Origin: Rachycentron canadum
Taxonomy: Eukaryota > Chordata > Actinopteri > Carangiformes > Rachycentridae
DNA length: 64,000 bases
NCBI GenBank assembly: GCA_038496675.1
Contig: CM076655.1
Location: forward strand, 23,765,222-23,829,221
Direction of reading: 5' to 3'
Shown here: one piece after another, positions 46,132 through 58,372 of the stretch
Position numbering within the stretch: position 1 is the first letter of the stretch
How the letters are laid out: each line of letters opens with the position of its first letter
Notes under the pieces: model-generated
The model's input: only the letters and a program-made list of their open reading frames with translations
What the model was told of the DNA's origin: nothing
Databases searched by the model: none
Program-made: the position numbers and the translations under genes

Positions 46132-46507
46132 TATATACACACAGTTGGTCACATGACGGAAACTCTCATCGCCAGCAAATCCAGATTCAACGAAAACCCA
46201 ATGCAGCAGCAGGAATCCACTCGTTTTGGACCTTTCATGTGTCAAATTGATAATGATTCGAGCGCAGATCCATGTCCGCAAAGACATGGTTTTCTTAGTT
46301 TGCACCTTTGGCATGAAGTGTAACACCAAGCAAAGCTTCATCTCCGAACATCAGTGCTGGGCTTCACTTTCCAAACAGATGTTCCACAAAGTTTAACCAC
46401 TTTTACAGAAATTCAGCAAAAGCAAATGGGAATTGCTGCATATTTCCATTCACAGCCATGTTGGTTTATCTGGGTAAACAGCTGGTGGCTCTAATTCTTC
46501 ACTTTGG

Positions 46508-46752
46508 TGCCATTAAAGGGGAAACGTGGTTTATTACCAGGAGTGATCAGAAGGCAGCAAGCTGGGCCAAGGCTAGTTGGTTAGCATAGTAACTTCAGGC
46601 GAAGAAAAGAACTGACAGAAATAGAAGCAAAACAAGAAAGTTAATGTTGTCTGTTGATGATCAACATTTCTTCTAGACTGATAAGTAAACAACCGTTGAT
46701 GCTAACTTTAGCTATATAGCAATAGCAAAACTGGCAAATAGGTTCTTTAGTT
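46508..46752 (+). mobile_element. Long-TIR MITE, right-hand part (copy B3)
   Basis: AGGCTAGTTGGTTAGCATAG, GAAAAGAACTGACAGAAATA and ACATTTCTTCTAGACTG match the B1 interior. GATAAGTAAACAACCG, GCTAACTTTAGC and ATAGCAATAGCAAAACTG match the right inverted end. The left inverted end is absent or unrecognisable. Confidence 0.72.
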
Positions 46753-47829
46753 ACAACATGATGATGTATTTAAAAAAGCACCACTCGAACCTCAAAGAAG
46801 GACAGAAATGGAGGAAACGTGATGGTCATATGGCGTCTGTGTTTCACGTAAAGGTGGATGTTTTCATCTGCTAATCTCTGCAGTACACATGCTTCATGTA
46901 CGTTATTATTTAGTTGTTTATTCTATTTTGTTGTAATTCTTTTCTTTTCTTTTGTACTTTCCTTCAGTTAATGCACCAAGTCAGGTTTGATCACGCCATA
47001 GGAGCATTAACTGCCTCTTAATCCAGGCTCCAAAATCTTGTGGAAAGCTGATTAATGCCCATGATTTTTGTGTAAAATAAGTCAAATATGTCAATAAATG
47101 AAAAAAAAAACAAAAACGATATACATAAACTTGTGACGAGCAATTGAGCCACGGGATCGAGGCTGTTTCCGCGTGACTTTGATCCTGGACGACTCAGGTC
47201 GATCACAGCTCCTTATCGTGAACCACTTGATCTTCTGACAAAGTCAAAGGAGTTGCAGCTCGGTTATCAGGCGAACACCGTGTCATGCTGCTGCGTCGCT
47301 GTTAATGGTTTGCCTTTGAGGAAACAGAGTGCTGCAGTAAGCATATCAGCAGCAGGATGGGCGAGCGACACAGCAGCAAAGGCATGAAGGGCGAGTAGGA
47401 GAACGGGTGTCACAGGAGAGAGAGAGGTGTGGTTTACATATTAACTCTAATGCAGGCACACACACACACACACACACAAACAGACTTACAGTCATTATTA
47501 CAGTGTCTGATGTGTCCTTATTGACCTGAATGTTTCAGAAATGGGTAGATCGTGTTTTTAAAGCAAATCCTTGGAATATGTTATATGTCCTGAAAAATAT
47601 GAACCTGTGTATTTCCTGTCCTCGTTTTCAAGTCTTTATGCTTTAATGTAAGGTTTAGTGTTTATTAGTTACTTGTTTTCGTGTTTTTTAAAGTTTGTGT
47701 GAGTGTGTATACATCAGTGCTGTTATTAAACTGAGACAGAAAGAGGCAGAGGGAGACGGTGGATGCATGTAAAACTGGATATAATGACTACATGTCAGAG
47801 GCTATCTGGATTCATTAAATGAGTTGTGG

Positions 47830-47831
<2 letters not shown>
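46753..47831. other. Unassigned stretch
   Basis: No gene. It contains an (AC)n run at 47455-47479. The patch 47130-47340 is unique and GC-balanced, a weak conserved non-coding candidate. Confidence 0.45.

Positions 47832-47870
<39 letters not shown>
47832..47870. repeat. (CT)n microsatellite
   Basis: About 19 uninterrupted CT units. Confidence 0.97.
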
Positions 47871-47876
<6 letters not shown>

Positions 47877-47997
47877 GTCTGTGTGTGTGCTCTGATTTCA
47901 GATGTGGGATTACAGCATTATCATCTCAAAAGCTAAAAGGGGCAGAAGGTTCAACATCTGACCACTGCAGGGCTGCTGTTTTACATCAGCTGCAAGC

Positions 47998-48680
47998 ACT
48001 ACTATGACCAACAATACTACTTATATCAGTAGTAGGACTAGTACTAGTATACAACTACTACCACTATGACAGCAATTACGACCAGAACCTTCCTAGAACT
48101 GATGCTATTGCTACTACCCCTACCACTTCCCTAACCACTGCTACTATGACTAGTCCCACTACTCCTACTCAAGTGTTTGTAAATTGGCTGTCACCATATC
48201 AATCTCATGGCAGCTACGCCCTAATGCAGACGCTGCTCTTTGGTCTATTTTCCTCTAAATGGGACCATAATTTAAAAGAATGACTGATTGACTGAGACCA
48301 TAAAGTCATTAGAAGAGCGTTTGCTGAGCTAATAAATCAGGTGAAAAGTAGGGCCATTTTCCCATTGACTTCAATACATTATGACTTCTTTTCCCAAACA
48401 ACGGTGTCACCCCCTGATGGTCATTAGATAGAATGCAGAAGTCTACATACCTTTATATAAAGTTTATCACAATTAATTTTATGGTTCTACTGATATCAGT
48501 TCGTAATATGAGTCTTAGTAACGAGCTTCTGCTATTGGTACAACTTACATTACAGCTTATCTAAGAACAAGTACTGCTTCTGCAGCTGCTGCTTGACTGA
48601 AAACTGCTTTTCCTACTTCTTTTCTTCTTCTACTATTCCTGCTCCTGCAACAGCTACAACTGGTGCTACTAGTATCAACC
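47998..48680. repeat. Degenerate (CTA/ACT)n triplet array split by a family-A copy
   Basis: 47998-48180 and 48500-48680 are both rich in imperfect CTA, ACT, TAC and CTG triplets. Between them lies a family-A copy at 48188-48432. The simplest reading is one ancient triplet array later interrupted. Confidence 0.7.
48188..48432 (+). mobile_element. Family-A repeat, 3' portion
   Basis: GGCAGCTACGCCCTAATGC, TTTGGTCTATTTTCCTC, GGCCATTTTCCCATTGAC and CACCCCCTGATGGTCATTAG match the later half of the 45311 copy. The first ~170 bases of the family are absent. Confidence 0.8.
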
Positions 48681-48689
48681 TCCAAGGTG

Positions 48690-49090
48690 GAAGAGTAAAG
48701 CCAAATGCCAAAAGCTGCAATTCCTCTAATGACCACAAGAGTCAGGCTCCAACAGTTAGTCAGTCCCCTTTGACTCCAATGTTAAAATGTCCAATTTCAT
48801 ATTTACAGCCAGGTGCAGAAAACAGGTTTGTTCTCTGTAGTTTTCTCCTTCACAACAACTGTGCAGGGGTGAATTTTTAATTAACTCACCTGTTTTTATC
48901 AAGGGTTAAAGTTATGTAGAATTGAGGGCATGGCCACTTTGATTGACAGGCGAGTGAGCACGTTTGTCACAACCTGGTATGGACCGAAGTCACGGCTCTT
49001 TGACCATTGTTGGAATCGATGGGAGTTAGGGGCGGAGTCGGGCTTTGCCAAGATGGCGATGGTGGAGCAGCTCGCTCTTTATTTACGTCT
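48690..49090 (+). mobile_element. Family-A-associated tail segment
   Basis: GCAATTCCTCTAATGACC, CAACAGTTAGTCAGTCCCC, TGTTAAAATGTCC, then GGGCATGGCCACTTTGATTG and a GCCAAGATGGCGATGG end. I recall these pieces as following the family-A core in other fish, but within this window only 44372-44412 repeats part of them. Confidence 0.5.
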
Positions 49091-49211
49091 ATGTTTCTTC
49101 TAACTGTTGTCATTTGTTCCACTTAATACTGAAAGTACCTGTACCTCGGCTGTTACTGTTTTAATACACTAATTGGCCAAATTAGGAGCTAGTGACTGAA
49201 GACGTACTCAT

Positions 49212-49238
49212 TCATCATCATCATCATCATCATCATCA
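49212..49238. repeat. (CAT)8 microsatellite
   Basis: A CAT trinucleotide array; the His-run frame over it is an artefact. Confidence 0.95.
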
Positions 49239-49803
49239 CGCCAGCAGAACTGGTCCGTACAACAGACCAGCATGTACCAGCCACTCGCTGCTGGTCGCCT
49301 CTCTACCCGTCTGTCACGGCTGTCAGGCTGGAGGCTGTGCACACGCCTGGCCCGGGCTGTCAGTCACTGTGACCTTTGACCCCAAATGTGTCACCCATCA
49401 TCAGCACTGCGGTCGTCTTGTCAACAAGAAACACAACAAGACATGAGTTTTCACACCTTCTCTCTTCTGTGTTTATTTCCTCTCTTCTGTCTTTCCGGGA
49501 CTTTTTCAGCATCACAACATTTGACTCTGTGCTGATGAACTCTTCCTTTAGCCTGGGCTAATTATTTATTTTGTTAATTACAAGGTTATTTGCCTTTTAA
49601 GTATTTTAATTTTCCTATATGTTCATATAATAATTATAATTATATAATATAATTATATAATCCATTTAAATCCTTTTATCATTTCATTATAAGAACAATA
49701 CACATTAATGTAAATTCCCATGATTGTGCCAGCACGCTAATTTTCAAGAGCAGATGTTCCAAATACCAAATGATAACGATAATAATAACTTATTTAATCA
49801 CCG

Positions 49804-50130
49804 TTAGTCACAAGCCTTGGCCGCGGGGGACCAGCATCTCAGTTCTCGGTTTGACACATAACAAGTCAACAATCCAGAGATACAATTGGGGGCACAGCCA
49901 TTTAAAGCTTTAAAAGTCAGTAATAAAATCTTTAAATCAATCTGAAATCTAACAGGAAGCCAATGAAGGGGGGCACGGACCGGAGTGATGTGATGTGTTC
50001 CTGTTCGATCCTGTAATGAGACGAGCAGCGTTCGTACCAGCTGAAGACAGTGGACGGAGGCCTGGCTGATACCCGAATAAAGTGGCATCTCGGTGACTAG
50101 ATGCAGAGTAAAAGAATGAAGGAACCAGTG
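49804..50130 (-). mobile_element. Antisense LINE ORF2 relic
   Basis: The minus strand encodes HITPVRAPLHWLPVRFQID and LKILLLTFKALNGCAPNCIS, the L2/CR1-type C-terminal signature also present in the 22960 copy. Just upstream, an alternate frame gives TNAARLITG (for QNAAARLLTG), so there is at least one frameshift. No 3' tail is visible at 49800, where the element meets AT-rich DNA. Confidence 0.85.
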
Positions 50131-50544
50131 GTTTACATCACGATGGTTTGCCACTTGGTTTATATTAGAGATGCAGTTCTGCTACGGGTCCTCATCTGTG
50201 ACATAGATGTGTTGGACATGTTATAATTTTAATCTTTAAGTGCAAAAATTCCTATTTTTTTTTATTACTTTCTGAACATTTTCATCAGAGTTTAACAACA
50301 CAGTGATAATACTGATAACCGGGGGCCATGATCATCTCTGCACCAGCTCAGAGTTTGATCACACAACAAATATACACTTACAGATGTAGTGTGTACAGTC
50401 ACTCACAGCCACACACACGACCCCTGACAGTGTGCATGTAGATATATACTGGACATGCATATTGAACCAGAGGTCACCATTGAAGTGCAATAGGAAAGCC
50501 CTCAAGTCTAATTTACAACAGCATTGATCTTTTTGGATGTAGGG

Positions 50545-50589
<45 letters not shown>

Positions 50590-52222
50590 CATCACATTCA
50601 TCTGTTTATCCATACACTGACATACATGATGTCAGTGGGAAACGTGTGGATGTTTATGTTGTTGTATAGTATAGTACAGTATCGTACAGAGACCACGCCC
50701 CCTTCGCCCTTTGTCCATTCAGTCATCACCAGCCTGTTTACAACCAGACAACCAGCTCACACACACAACAGCAGGCCAAGGAGACATTTCCTCTTTTTTT
50801 TTTAATAAATTTGAAAGTGTTTGAGGCTCAAAGAGCTAAAACTGTCTAGTACTTAAATTAATAAAGTTATGTGTGATTTTTTTGTGAAGTGTGAACAGAA
50901 TGATTTTGGAACCAATCAGAAGCGTCCCTAAGTGCATACAGTATATATAGTACACAATGCTGTATATTACTTGCAGTGGAGTATTTTACATTGCAGATGT
51001 CCATAGTTTAAGTGTACTTGTGCAGTTGTGCAGTAAAACTATGGTCCCACGTTTATGAGGGCACTTTTCTAACTGGCTTAGACAGGTTTTTCAGTTGTGT
51101 CCTGCTGCGTCAAATATCCCCACCTATCATTTTTTTAAATTAATTGAACTATCATAATAGTGCAGTTTGCAATGAGTCCAAATAGGCAGTAATGTCTTAG
51201 AAATCCACTCTGTAAACCTGTGACTTGATCGGTTTTAACCCAGTTGATTGTATGACATGTTTGCCGACTGACTCTAAAGGTTCTAAAGGAATGAAACAAA
51301 ATTGAATTGTGCTGCAAACAGAACAAACACAAGCCGACATTAGCAAGAGTGAAGCTTCTCATTATAGAAGGCACAGTAAAGCAAAGTCTGTTCATGCTGT
51401 TTGCTCTTTCTTGCTGTTTTTGATGAACCATGGCACCAAAATAATTTTTCACTCCTGTGAACTCTGAATCACCCCATCACCAAACACTGCGTGGCTGCGG
51501 TTGGCAGCAGCTTCACCGGGCAGATACAGATGTTCATGTTTAATAGACGACCAGAGAGCTGCAGCACGAATTCAGTCTGAGAGCTGTTAGCACGTAAACA
51601 CACACACACACACACACACTCACACACATACAGAGAAATTAAATGTATTCTGCGATTGCATCAACTGAGGTATAAATCTTGACAAATCACAGGCTGTCCA
51701 CACATGCAGGCGTAATGTATGGGTGGACACGTACACACATGCACATTAACACACGTAAACACACACATTCAGATACTCATAAATACCTAAACATATGACT
51801 GACGGATGGCGAGCTCACTGACAAACTTCCTTTGCATTCAGGAGACATCTGAAACAGCAGAGGGTGTGGACGTGGTGAAAGTTAGGCAACAAGGTGAGAG
51901 TTCAGACAAAGAGACAGGAAATTAGGACCATGGGCGGAAGGAAGGAGAGGATGGGGTGAAGGAAATGGAAAACATGAACTGTATGTGTTAGATTACAATA
52001 GGTAGTTTAATAATAAATATAAAAATATAATTTAGGCCCAAACATCCTTCAACATCCTGCGCTTGCACCAGTAATTAACGTGACATCAAACACATCTCAA
52101 ACAGTGAGCGACACAAACAGGTGACCAGTGTAACCAGTCCACAGCTGACGTCATTCAATCTGGACTGAGCTTCTTAATGAAGGTTTATCTTATGGACTTG
52201 CTGTACCTGTCTCTACAAAAGC

Positions 52223-52224
<2 letters not shown>
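50131..52224. other. Unassigned stretch with an (AC)20 array
   Basis: No gene. It contains (AC)n at 50548-50587 and 51598-51619. The rest is AT-rich and unrecognised. Confidence 0.5.
50548..50587. repeat. (AC)20 microsatellite
   Basis: An uninterrupted AC array. Confidence 0.97.

Positions 52225-52271
<47 letters not shown>
52225..52271. repeat. (TG)n microsatellite
   Basis: About 23 uninterrupted TG units followed by a shorter interrupted run. Confidence 0.97.
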
Positions 52272-52274
<3 letters not shown>

Positions 52275-52504
52275 TGTGTGTGTGTTCAGCTATGAAAGTA
52301 ATCTGGGCAAATGTCCTTGTGAAACAAAAACAGACCAGTGCTGACTGACTTTATTCATGAGTTACAGCAAGCAGTATTAGACTGAAGCAGCATCATAATA
52401 TTAATGCATCTAAAGGATAATTATAGCACACGCAGGTTTGTTGAACCACAAACCACAATTTAAAAAATAAAACTATGACTTAACTCGGTTAAAAGTGAAG
52501 GAAA

Positions 52505-52835
52505 CGTGAGCCTACAGTCATGCTACTATCAGCATGCTAACATACTCTCACTGACAATGCTAACATGCTAATGTTTAGCAGGTTATATTTACCTCTACGT
52601 ATTTTATTATGTTAGCATTCTGCACCAGCGCCCCCCAGCCACCCTTAAAGGATAAGCAGTATGGCTAATGCATGGATGTTAGCATGCTAATCCTGAGCAT
52701 ACAACTGGAGCTCATGGGAATTTTTGGTCGTAAACAAAATGGATGGACAAATACAAATTCTGCTGGTGCCACCAGAGATAACTTCAGTTCATCCTCTGGG
52801 GGACATGAATTATGAATGTACCAAATAACACAACA
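52505..52835 (+). mobile_element. Family-C interspersed repeat
   Basis: It is rich in GCTAACATGCTAATG and TTAGCATGCTAA palindromic motifs, followed by CTCATGGGAATTTTTGG, TCGTAAACAAAATGGATGG, CTGGTGCCACCAGAG and CATCCTCTGGGGGACATG. I recall this block order from a family widespread in percomorph fish. It is non-coding and its transposon class is unknown to me. Confidence 0.65.
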
Positions 52836-52929
52836 TCCTAAACATAACCCACAAACCTCACGGAGAGAAACGAGCAGGAACACTGAGGTTAGTAAGATTC
52901 ATCCTGTTAGGACCATGAATCTCTGTAGA

Positions 52930-53220
52930 GACAAGGTTCTGGGTTCAAATCCCAGGTCTGAGGCCTTTCTGTGTGGAGTTTGCATGTTCTCCCAGTGCCT
53001 GTGTGGGTTCCCTCCAGGTTCTCCTGCTGCCTCCTACAGTCCAGAGACATGTATATTAGATTAATTAGTGACTCTAAACTGCCCGTGGGCTTGAAGGTGA
53101 GCGTGTCTGGTTGTTTGTCTCCATATGTCAACCCTGTGTGAACCCCCCCGTTGTCAACTGGGATTGGCTCCAGCCCCCTGTGAACCTGCAAGGATTACAG
53201 GGAGATGATGGATGGAAGCA
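52930..53220 (+). mobile_element. Family-D SINE-like repeat, head and body
   Basis: It has a B-box-like GGTTCAAATCCC at 52941-52952, then GTGTGGAGTTTGCATGTTC, TGTGTGGGTTCCCTCCAGG, CACTGGGATTGGCTCCAGC-like sequence and a GGAGATGATGGATGG end. This is one of the most common fish interspersed repeats. The antisense copy at 19485-19632 overlaps its head. Confidence 0.82.
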
Positions 53221-55769
53221 GAGGGACAGAGAAGAAGTTCAACTGAAGTGAGATTATTTTAATCAAGAACTGGTCAAAAAAGTTGCTCCAGTAGATTTTT
53301 TTTCACATAGAAACACCTGTACACTAAAGTAATTGAATGAATGTAATACACTTAGTGAGACAACCACCCATCGTGTCCATCAGGCCGGCAAAGCTATTGA
53401 TCAGCACTGCAGTAAATATACAGCGTAATCAATCGAACATCCACTGTGTAGTTATCGACACTGACTCACGACACACATTATGAACGGTCATCTGCTTGTG
53501 TAAATGTTTGTCTCTTCCTCCAAACACACACTCAGCGACCTATGGCTTCATCAGGGTCTATTAACCTTTTAGAGATGAAATGTTCAAATGGGATTTTCCT
53601 TCTCCGTCTTTATCTTCCAGAGATGTATTGTGAGTGTGTGTGCTGTAATAGGCCGTCACAGGATGCTAATAGGGAGCCTGAGAATGAAACATCAAATGAT
53701 GCTGCAGCAGGAAGATACAGACAGACAGAAAGTACACTGGTTACTAGCAGGTATCAATCTGCCATGGACACGGATGCACAACTCCCCACAGCCCCTTAGT
53801 GGTGACAGCTGGCACAGCAAGAGGACAGAAGAGGATCCAGAGGAAAGACAGCGACTCTAACTCAGGTAAAAGCAGACAGATACATAAGGTGGATAGATTG
53901 ACAGATAAATAACACGTCAGACAATCTCATTTTACCAACTCTCAGAGTCGGTCTGGTCCTGAATAAGCTGCTCTGTCAGTGTCGATGCACTGTAAACACA
54001 CACATTGTCACACAGACACAGAACAGAGGGAGCGAACTGCAGCACCATCAGCCTGTGGTGAACGGCTACCAAGCAAGGAAATGTTTGTCTTGTCTTGGTA
54101 TCTGCCGAAGTTATGTGGAAAAGCACGGGTTTGGAAGCACAGGATCCAAAATATTCCTGGTATGATGTTTCCACAGCAACTGTCTCCCTGCTGGACAACA
54201 ACACTGTATATTAGATACCAAGATTACCTGCTGTGAACTTTACACAAGCACATCCTGTGTATCTGTGAGGACTTCACTGAGACATGATGACACACTCTCA
54301 GTAGAGACAACAGCGAGGTTTCTGTTTGTGGAGAAAGAGAAAGAGGTGAAATCTCTAACTAATGCTCGTGGCCTTCGCCAGGGTCGTCACAAAACAAGGT
54401 CGAACTGGCTTTTAAACAGCCAATCACCTGTGGTTTCAGGGGAATGAGGAATGTCCAATGGGGGACATGGGTGCCACCATGTTTTTTTGGGACACGGTCA
54501 CAACCGTGTTGTTGCATCTCTCCGGGCTATGAACTAAACATGATAAACGAACAGTGGACGTCCTCCTTTGGACAGATATTATGGCCTAACACCACACTAT
54601 GCTTTACAAGAATGTCCTTCATTATATCTGTGGATCTGGGTACAACATTAATTGTGTATCACAGAAACACTTTGATAAGTGGTAATGACATTTATTATGC
54701 TGGAGGTCAGGACTTTAAAGTCTCATCATGGAGCCTACTTCAGAAACATCAGATACAGTCTAGACCCAGAGACTATAGTGGGAAGTATGGCTGCACCATT
54801 AAAAACTGAAATCACAATTGCAATGTCTGCCAAAATAAACGCAATAAGGTTTCTTGTTTTTTCGTGCAGCGCAAGTGGAACATGTGAGTTTTGTGTAATG
54901 TTGCTGGCACAAAATCAAAATGACTGTCTCTGTCTATTATTGCAGCAAGACATCAGGCAGGATGCCAAATCTTTAGATCATGTAACACAGCCGTGAAGGC
55001 AGTGCGTCCACTCTCATCTGCTGAAATGCTATTGAGATGAAAACCAAGATGTTCTGCAGACGCCACGCACACTTGAAGCATCCAGTGTGTCGCCGGTCCA
55101 ACAAATGTCCATGAGACGCAGTTAAAGGCTCCCGTAAGTGGCCTGGTTAGCCTGGTTTCTAAGTCCCTGTATTTATTATTATTATTTATTTTTTTTTGGT
55201 TTTTTACTAAAGCACACGTAGCAATAGAAGAAATCCAAATCCAATATGTTCACTGTGTCATTCTTTTCCAAAACAAATCAGTTTATCCTGCAGCATCACC
55301 AGACACAAGCTGATAAAAACAGTCTGTTTGTGCTGACTGGCCAACTATATTAGCCAACATGTCAGCCAACACATTAACAACAAATCTTCAGTTAAAATAT
55401 CTGCTCTGTGGAGAAAAACACTCACAGCCAGGCTTGTTGTGTCCTGTCTGTATCTCATCATTTACAACAATAGATATACCACAATGTGCTCAGTGCACAT
55501 TGTTCCTAAGTAGATATTTATGAGTCAAGGCATCTACATCCCTCACACACAGTCTCACATATAGGTTCATTGGTAGACAACCACGCAAAACCTTTGTCTC
55601 ACAGTGAAAGACGGTATGTTCCCGTCAGGCCGTTCATGTCCAGCCTGTTTGTGCTGTTTGCACAGACACATAATCAGCAGGTGGAGAATCAGATCAAGGC
55701 TGCAGGTGTTTACACAGGTATTCTGCAGAAAGAGACCTGTGCATCAGCATTTCATCTTAATGCTGAATA
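53221..55769. other. Unassigned stretch
   Basis: No defensible gene. The frame at 54444-54809 (121 codons) has no known domain. 54786-54850 (GGCTGCACCATTAAAAAC, AATCACAATTGCAATG) resembles the edge of a common fish repeat whose usual form is GGCTGCACGATT.... 53540-53700 is a weak conserved non-coding candidate. Confidence 0.45.
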
Positions 55770-57075
55770 TTAATGCTGCAAAATGAAGTCACACGTGTAT
55801 TGGCTAAGACCAGCAGGAGAAAGTCTCTGCACTGGCTGCCTGTCTGCTTCACAATTGATTTATAAATGGTTTATAAAGCTCTTAATGGTTCTAGTCCAAC
55901 TTATTTATCAGATCACATGAAACTTCTAGGCCAATGTTTCGCAAACTTTTTCTGACCAAGGACTTCAGGCATCATGCTGTAACAAACAAACACTTTCCAG
56001 ATGTGATCAGTCATGGTTGACGTCATTATAATTAAACATATCACTTCCTGTTGCGTCCGTTGTGTCGGAGGGTTCAGTTAATTTTCTTTTATTTGACCTG
56101 CTCTTCAGCCTCAGTGATTCTGTCCATTGTCAGGCTGATAACTGGAGACATTTAGATCAGTCCCAGAGCAGCTAACTGCTAGCCTCAGCCAAATATCCTC
56201 TCTAATGTCAACTGATCATTTCTGACGTATATGGTCAAACATAAATTGCCGACTGATGAAGCTACATGTAGCAACACTGTAAAACAATGAAATCATCGTG
56301 TTTGAATTCACACATGGGTTCATTTAATATTGAAAACAACGAGTAGCCGAACACGACTCAGTAGCCGTGTTCACTCTCAGACACTTTGAGAGACACCACA
56401 TTAAACAGGAGATTTGTACTAATTTACTTGCGGACCAGACTTTGAGAAAAGCTGCTCTAGACCCCTCAGGTCTTCTGGTCGTGGCCTTTTGATTAAACCT
56501 GAAGTCAGAACAAAAACACACACTGAGGCATTGTTTTATTATTGTTCCCCTCATCCGTGGACCAGCTTCGATAAAGACCTGAGGGCAGCAGAGAGTCTGA
56601 AAACCAATCAAAAGCTAACTCAAGAACGACCTTTTTATTCTCGCTTTTAATTGAATCGTATTTGTTTATCTGTTTATTTATTTTAAAGTGTTTCCCATGT
56701 CCTTTTATTTGATGGTTGTTTTACTTTTTAACACCTTAATCTTACTTCTCAACTTTTAATTCTGGTTTTACTATCTGACAAACATTTCCTCTCTTTCAGC
56801 ACGTTATTATTTAATCTATTTACTATTTTGTCTTAATTTATTTGTTTAATACCCTGTTTTTTTCATTTTATTAGTTAATTAATTAATGTTCTTATATGTT
56901 ATTATCTTTATTATCTTCCAGTCTTAATGCTTCCTCAGTTCCTGTAATCGTTGTATTGATTTTTATTGTTTTTTAGCACTTAATGCTCTGTGTGTAAATG
57001 TGTGTGTGTGTGTGTGTGTGTGCACTTGTGTTACATTGTTTGTATGAAAAGTGCTATACAAATAAAGTCTGATTG
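55770..57075 (+). mobile_element. L2/CR1-like LINE 3' relic, interrupted by a MITE
   Basis: Before the insertion the plus strand encodes VLAKTSRRKSLHWLPVCFT, then a stop, then VYKALNGSSPTYLSDHMKLL. After it the frame resumes as RPLRSSGRGLLIKPEVRT, continues through SFDKDLRAAESLKTNQ and ends at a stop near 56649. A ~420-base 3' UTR follows, ending GTGCTATACAAATAAAGTC. Removing 55932-56454 and one target copy restores the LINE reading order. The 5' truncation, an in-frame stop and a (TG) array in the UTR show it is old. Start is approximate. Confidence 0.85.
55932..56454. mobile_element. hAT-type MITE with 8-bp target duplications
   Basis: A 523-base insertion with imperfect inverted ends: left CAATGTTTCGCAAACTTTTT, right (reversed) CAGCTTTTCTCAAAGTCTGG. 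It is flanked by TTCTAGGC (55924-55931) and CTCTAGAC (56455-56462), 8-base copies agreeing at 6 of 8. A leading CA, inner TCAAA(C/G) and an 8-base duplication are the hAT pattern. The interior is non-coding, so it was moved by an enzyme from elsewhere. Confidence 0.85.
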
Positions 57076-58074
57076 GTTGAATCTAATTCTGTTGTCAAAT
57101 TCTTACCCAAGACGCGGCACAAAATCATCTCTGCTTCATCCAGCCCTCGGAGGCATCTGTGTTTCAGTATCATATTTTCAGCAGATTTTGGCAGAGTGAC
57201 GGCGAAGCGCTGCTAGTTGCCAAAGTCATGTTTACACTTTAGTGGCTTCGCTGACACTAATATACAGTGTGACTTAAAATAAGCTTTGCGGCCTAGATGG
57301 CAAACCAGTGATGTGGATTTCATGCTGTAGGTTTGAGGTTGCAGTGTCTTGGCAGGCTGTAAAACAAAATGGTAGATTCTCCACAGTGAGTTCTCAGAGG
57401 AAATAGTAGGTGAGCAATGAAGGTACAAACTGTTTCTGAAGGAGGAAATAAGTAAAAAGCCTCGCCGCCACAAATCATGTCCTCCCTTTTTTTTTCAAAC
57501 TAAAAACACAGCCTGAGGGCAGCAGGTGTCATCATGTGATATTGTCGAGTTTTTCCGTAGATTAAACTGAGTGGAAAAAAAAAAAAAAAAAAAAAACCTG
57601 TGTGGTAAATTGTTGAGTCAATATTGCGGCGCAGCTTCATAGACTCTGATTCGATCACCACCCCCATCCGGCTCAGCACTGTTTGGCTTTGGGTTGAAAT
57701 CCTTTATGTTGGCTGCTTACACTGCAAACAGTTTTGTTGTTTAGTGACAGTGTAAGTCTGCGTTGCTGTTGACATGTAAGCCTTATTATAACAGACTCTG
57801 AACTGCGACTTTGTGTGTGTGTGTGTGTGTGCGTGTGTGTGTCCTCACATCTTCATGTAGTTAAACAGATTTAGAGGGAAATTTGCTCTGAGAGAAGCAG
57901 CAGTTTGAACAGGTTTTTTTTCCGGTGTGGTTTTAGGTCCATGTGCAGGCATGTGACACCTTTAATGGCCCCGAAAACCTGCTTCCTTATCCTGCTGGTT
58001 CACCTAGTAGAGCACGCACCACGTTGACTACACAACACAAATATGGGCAGGCGCGTAGACTATACATAAAAGTG
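57076..58074. other. Unassigned stretch
   Basis: No gene. It contains an A22 run near 57575-57597 and a (GT)n array at 57814-57842. Confidence 0.5.
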
Positions 58075-58372
58075 CATGGTGGTGCTGGGGCGTCACTCTT
58101 TTTTAAAAAGATTGCATTGAAGTCTATGGGAAAATGGCTCGACTTTGCACTTAATTTATTCTCTCAGAAAACGTTTTCCTAATGAGTTTGTGGTCTGAGT
58201 CTCTAGTTTCAGGTCTTCTTTAATAAGACATGAGGATCATTTTTTTTAAATGATGGTTCCATTTAGTGGAAAATAGACAATAAAGTAGGGTTTGCATTAG
58301 GGGGTGTGGCTACACTGTGATTGACGGACTGTACCACACAATCAGGACAGAGTACAGAGCAGGTCAGATCCA
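58075..58372 (-). mobile_element. Family-A repeat, antisense
   Basis: Matches in reverse include TGAAGTCTATGGGAAAATGG, GGTCTGAGTCTCTAGTTTC, TCCATTTAGTGGAAAATAG and GGGGTGTGGCTACACTGTG. It ends with CAGAGCAGGTCAGATCC. It covers the later two-thirds of the family. Confidence 0.8.

Noticed and set aside
54444..54809. 121-codon frame with protein-like stretches
   Set aside because: No recognised domain; its downstream end runs into a common-repeat-like segment, and no start context or partner exon is evident.
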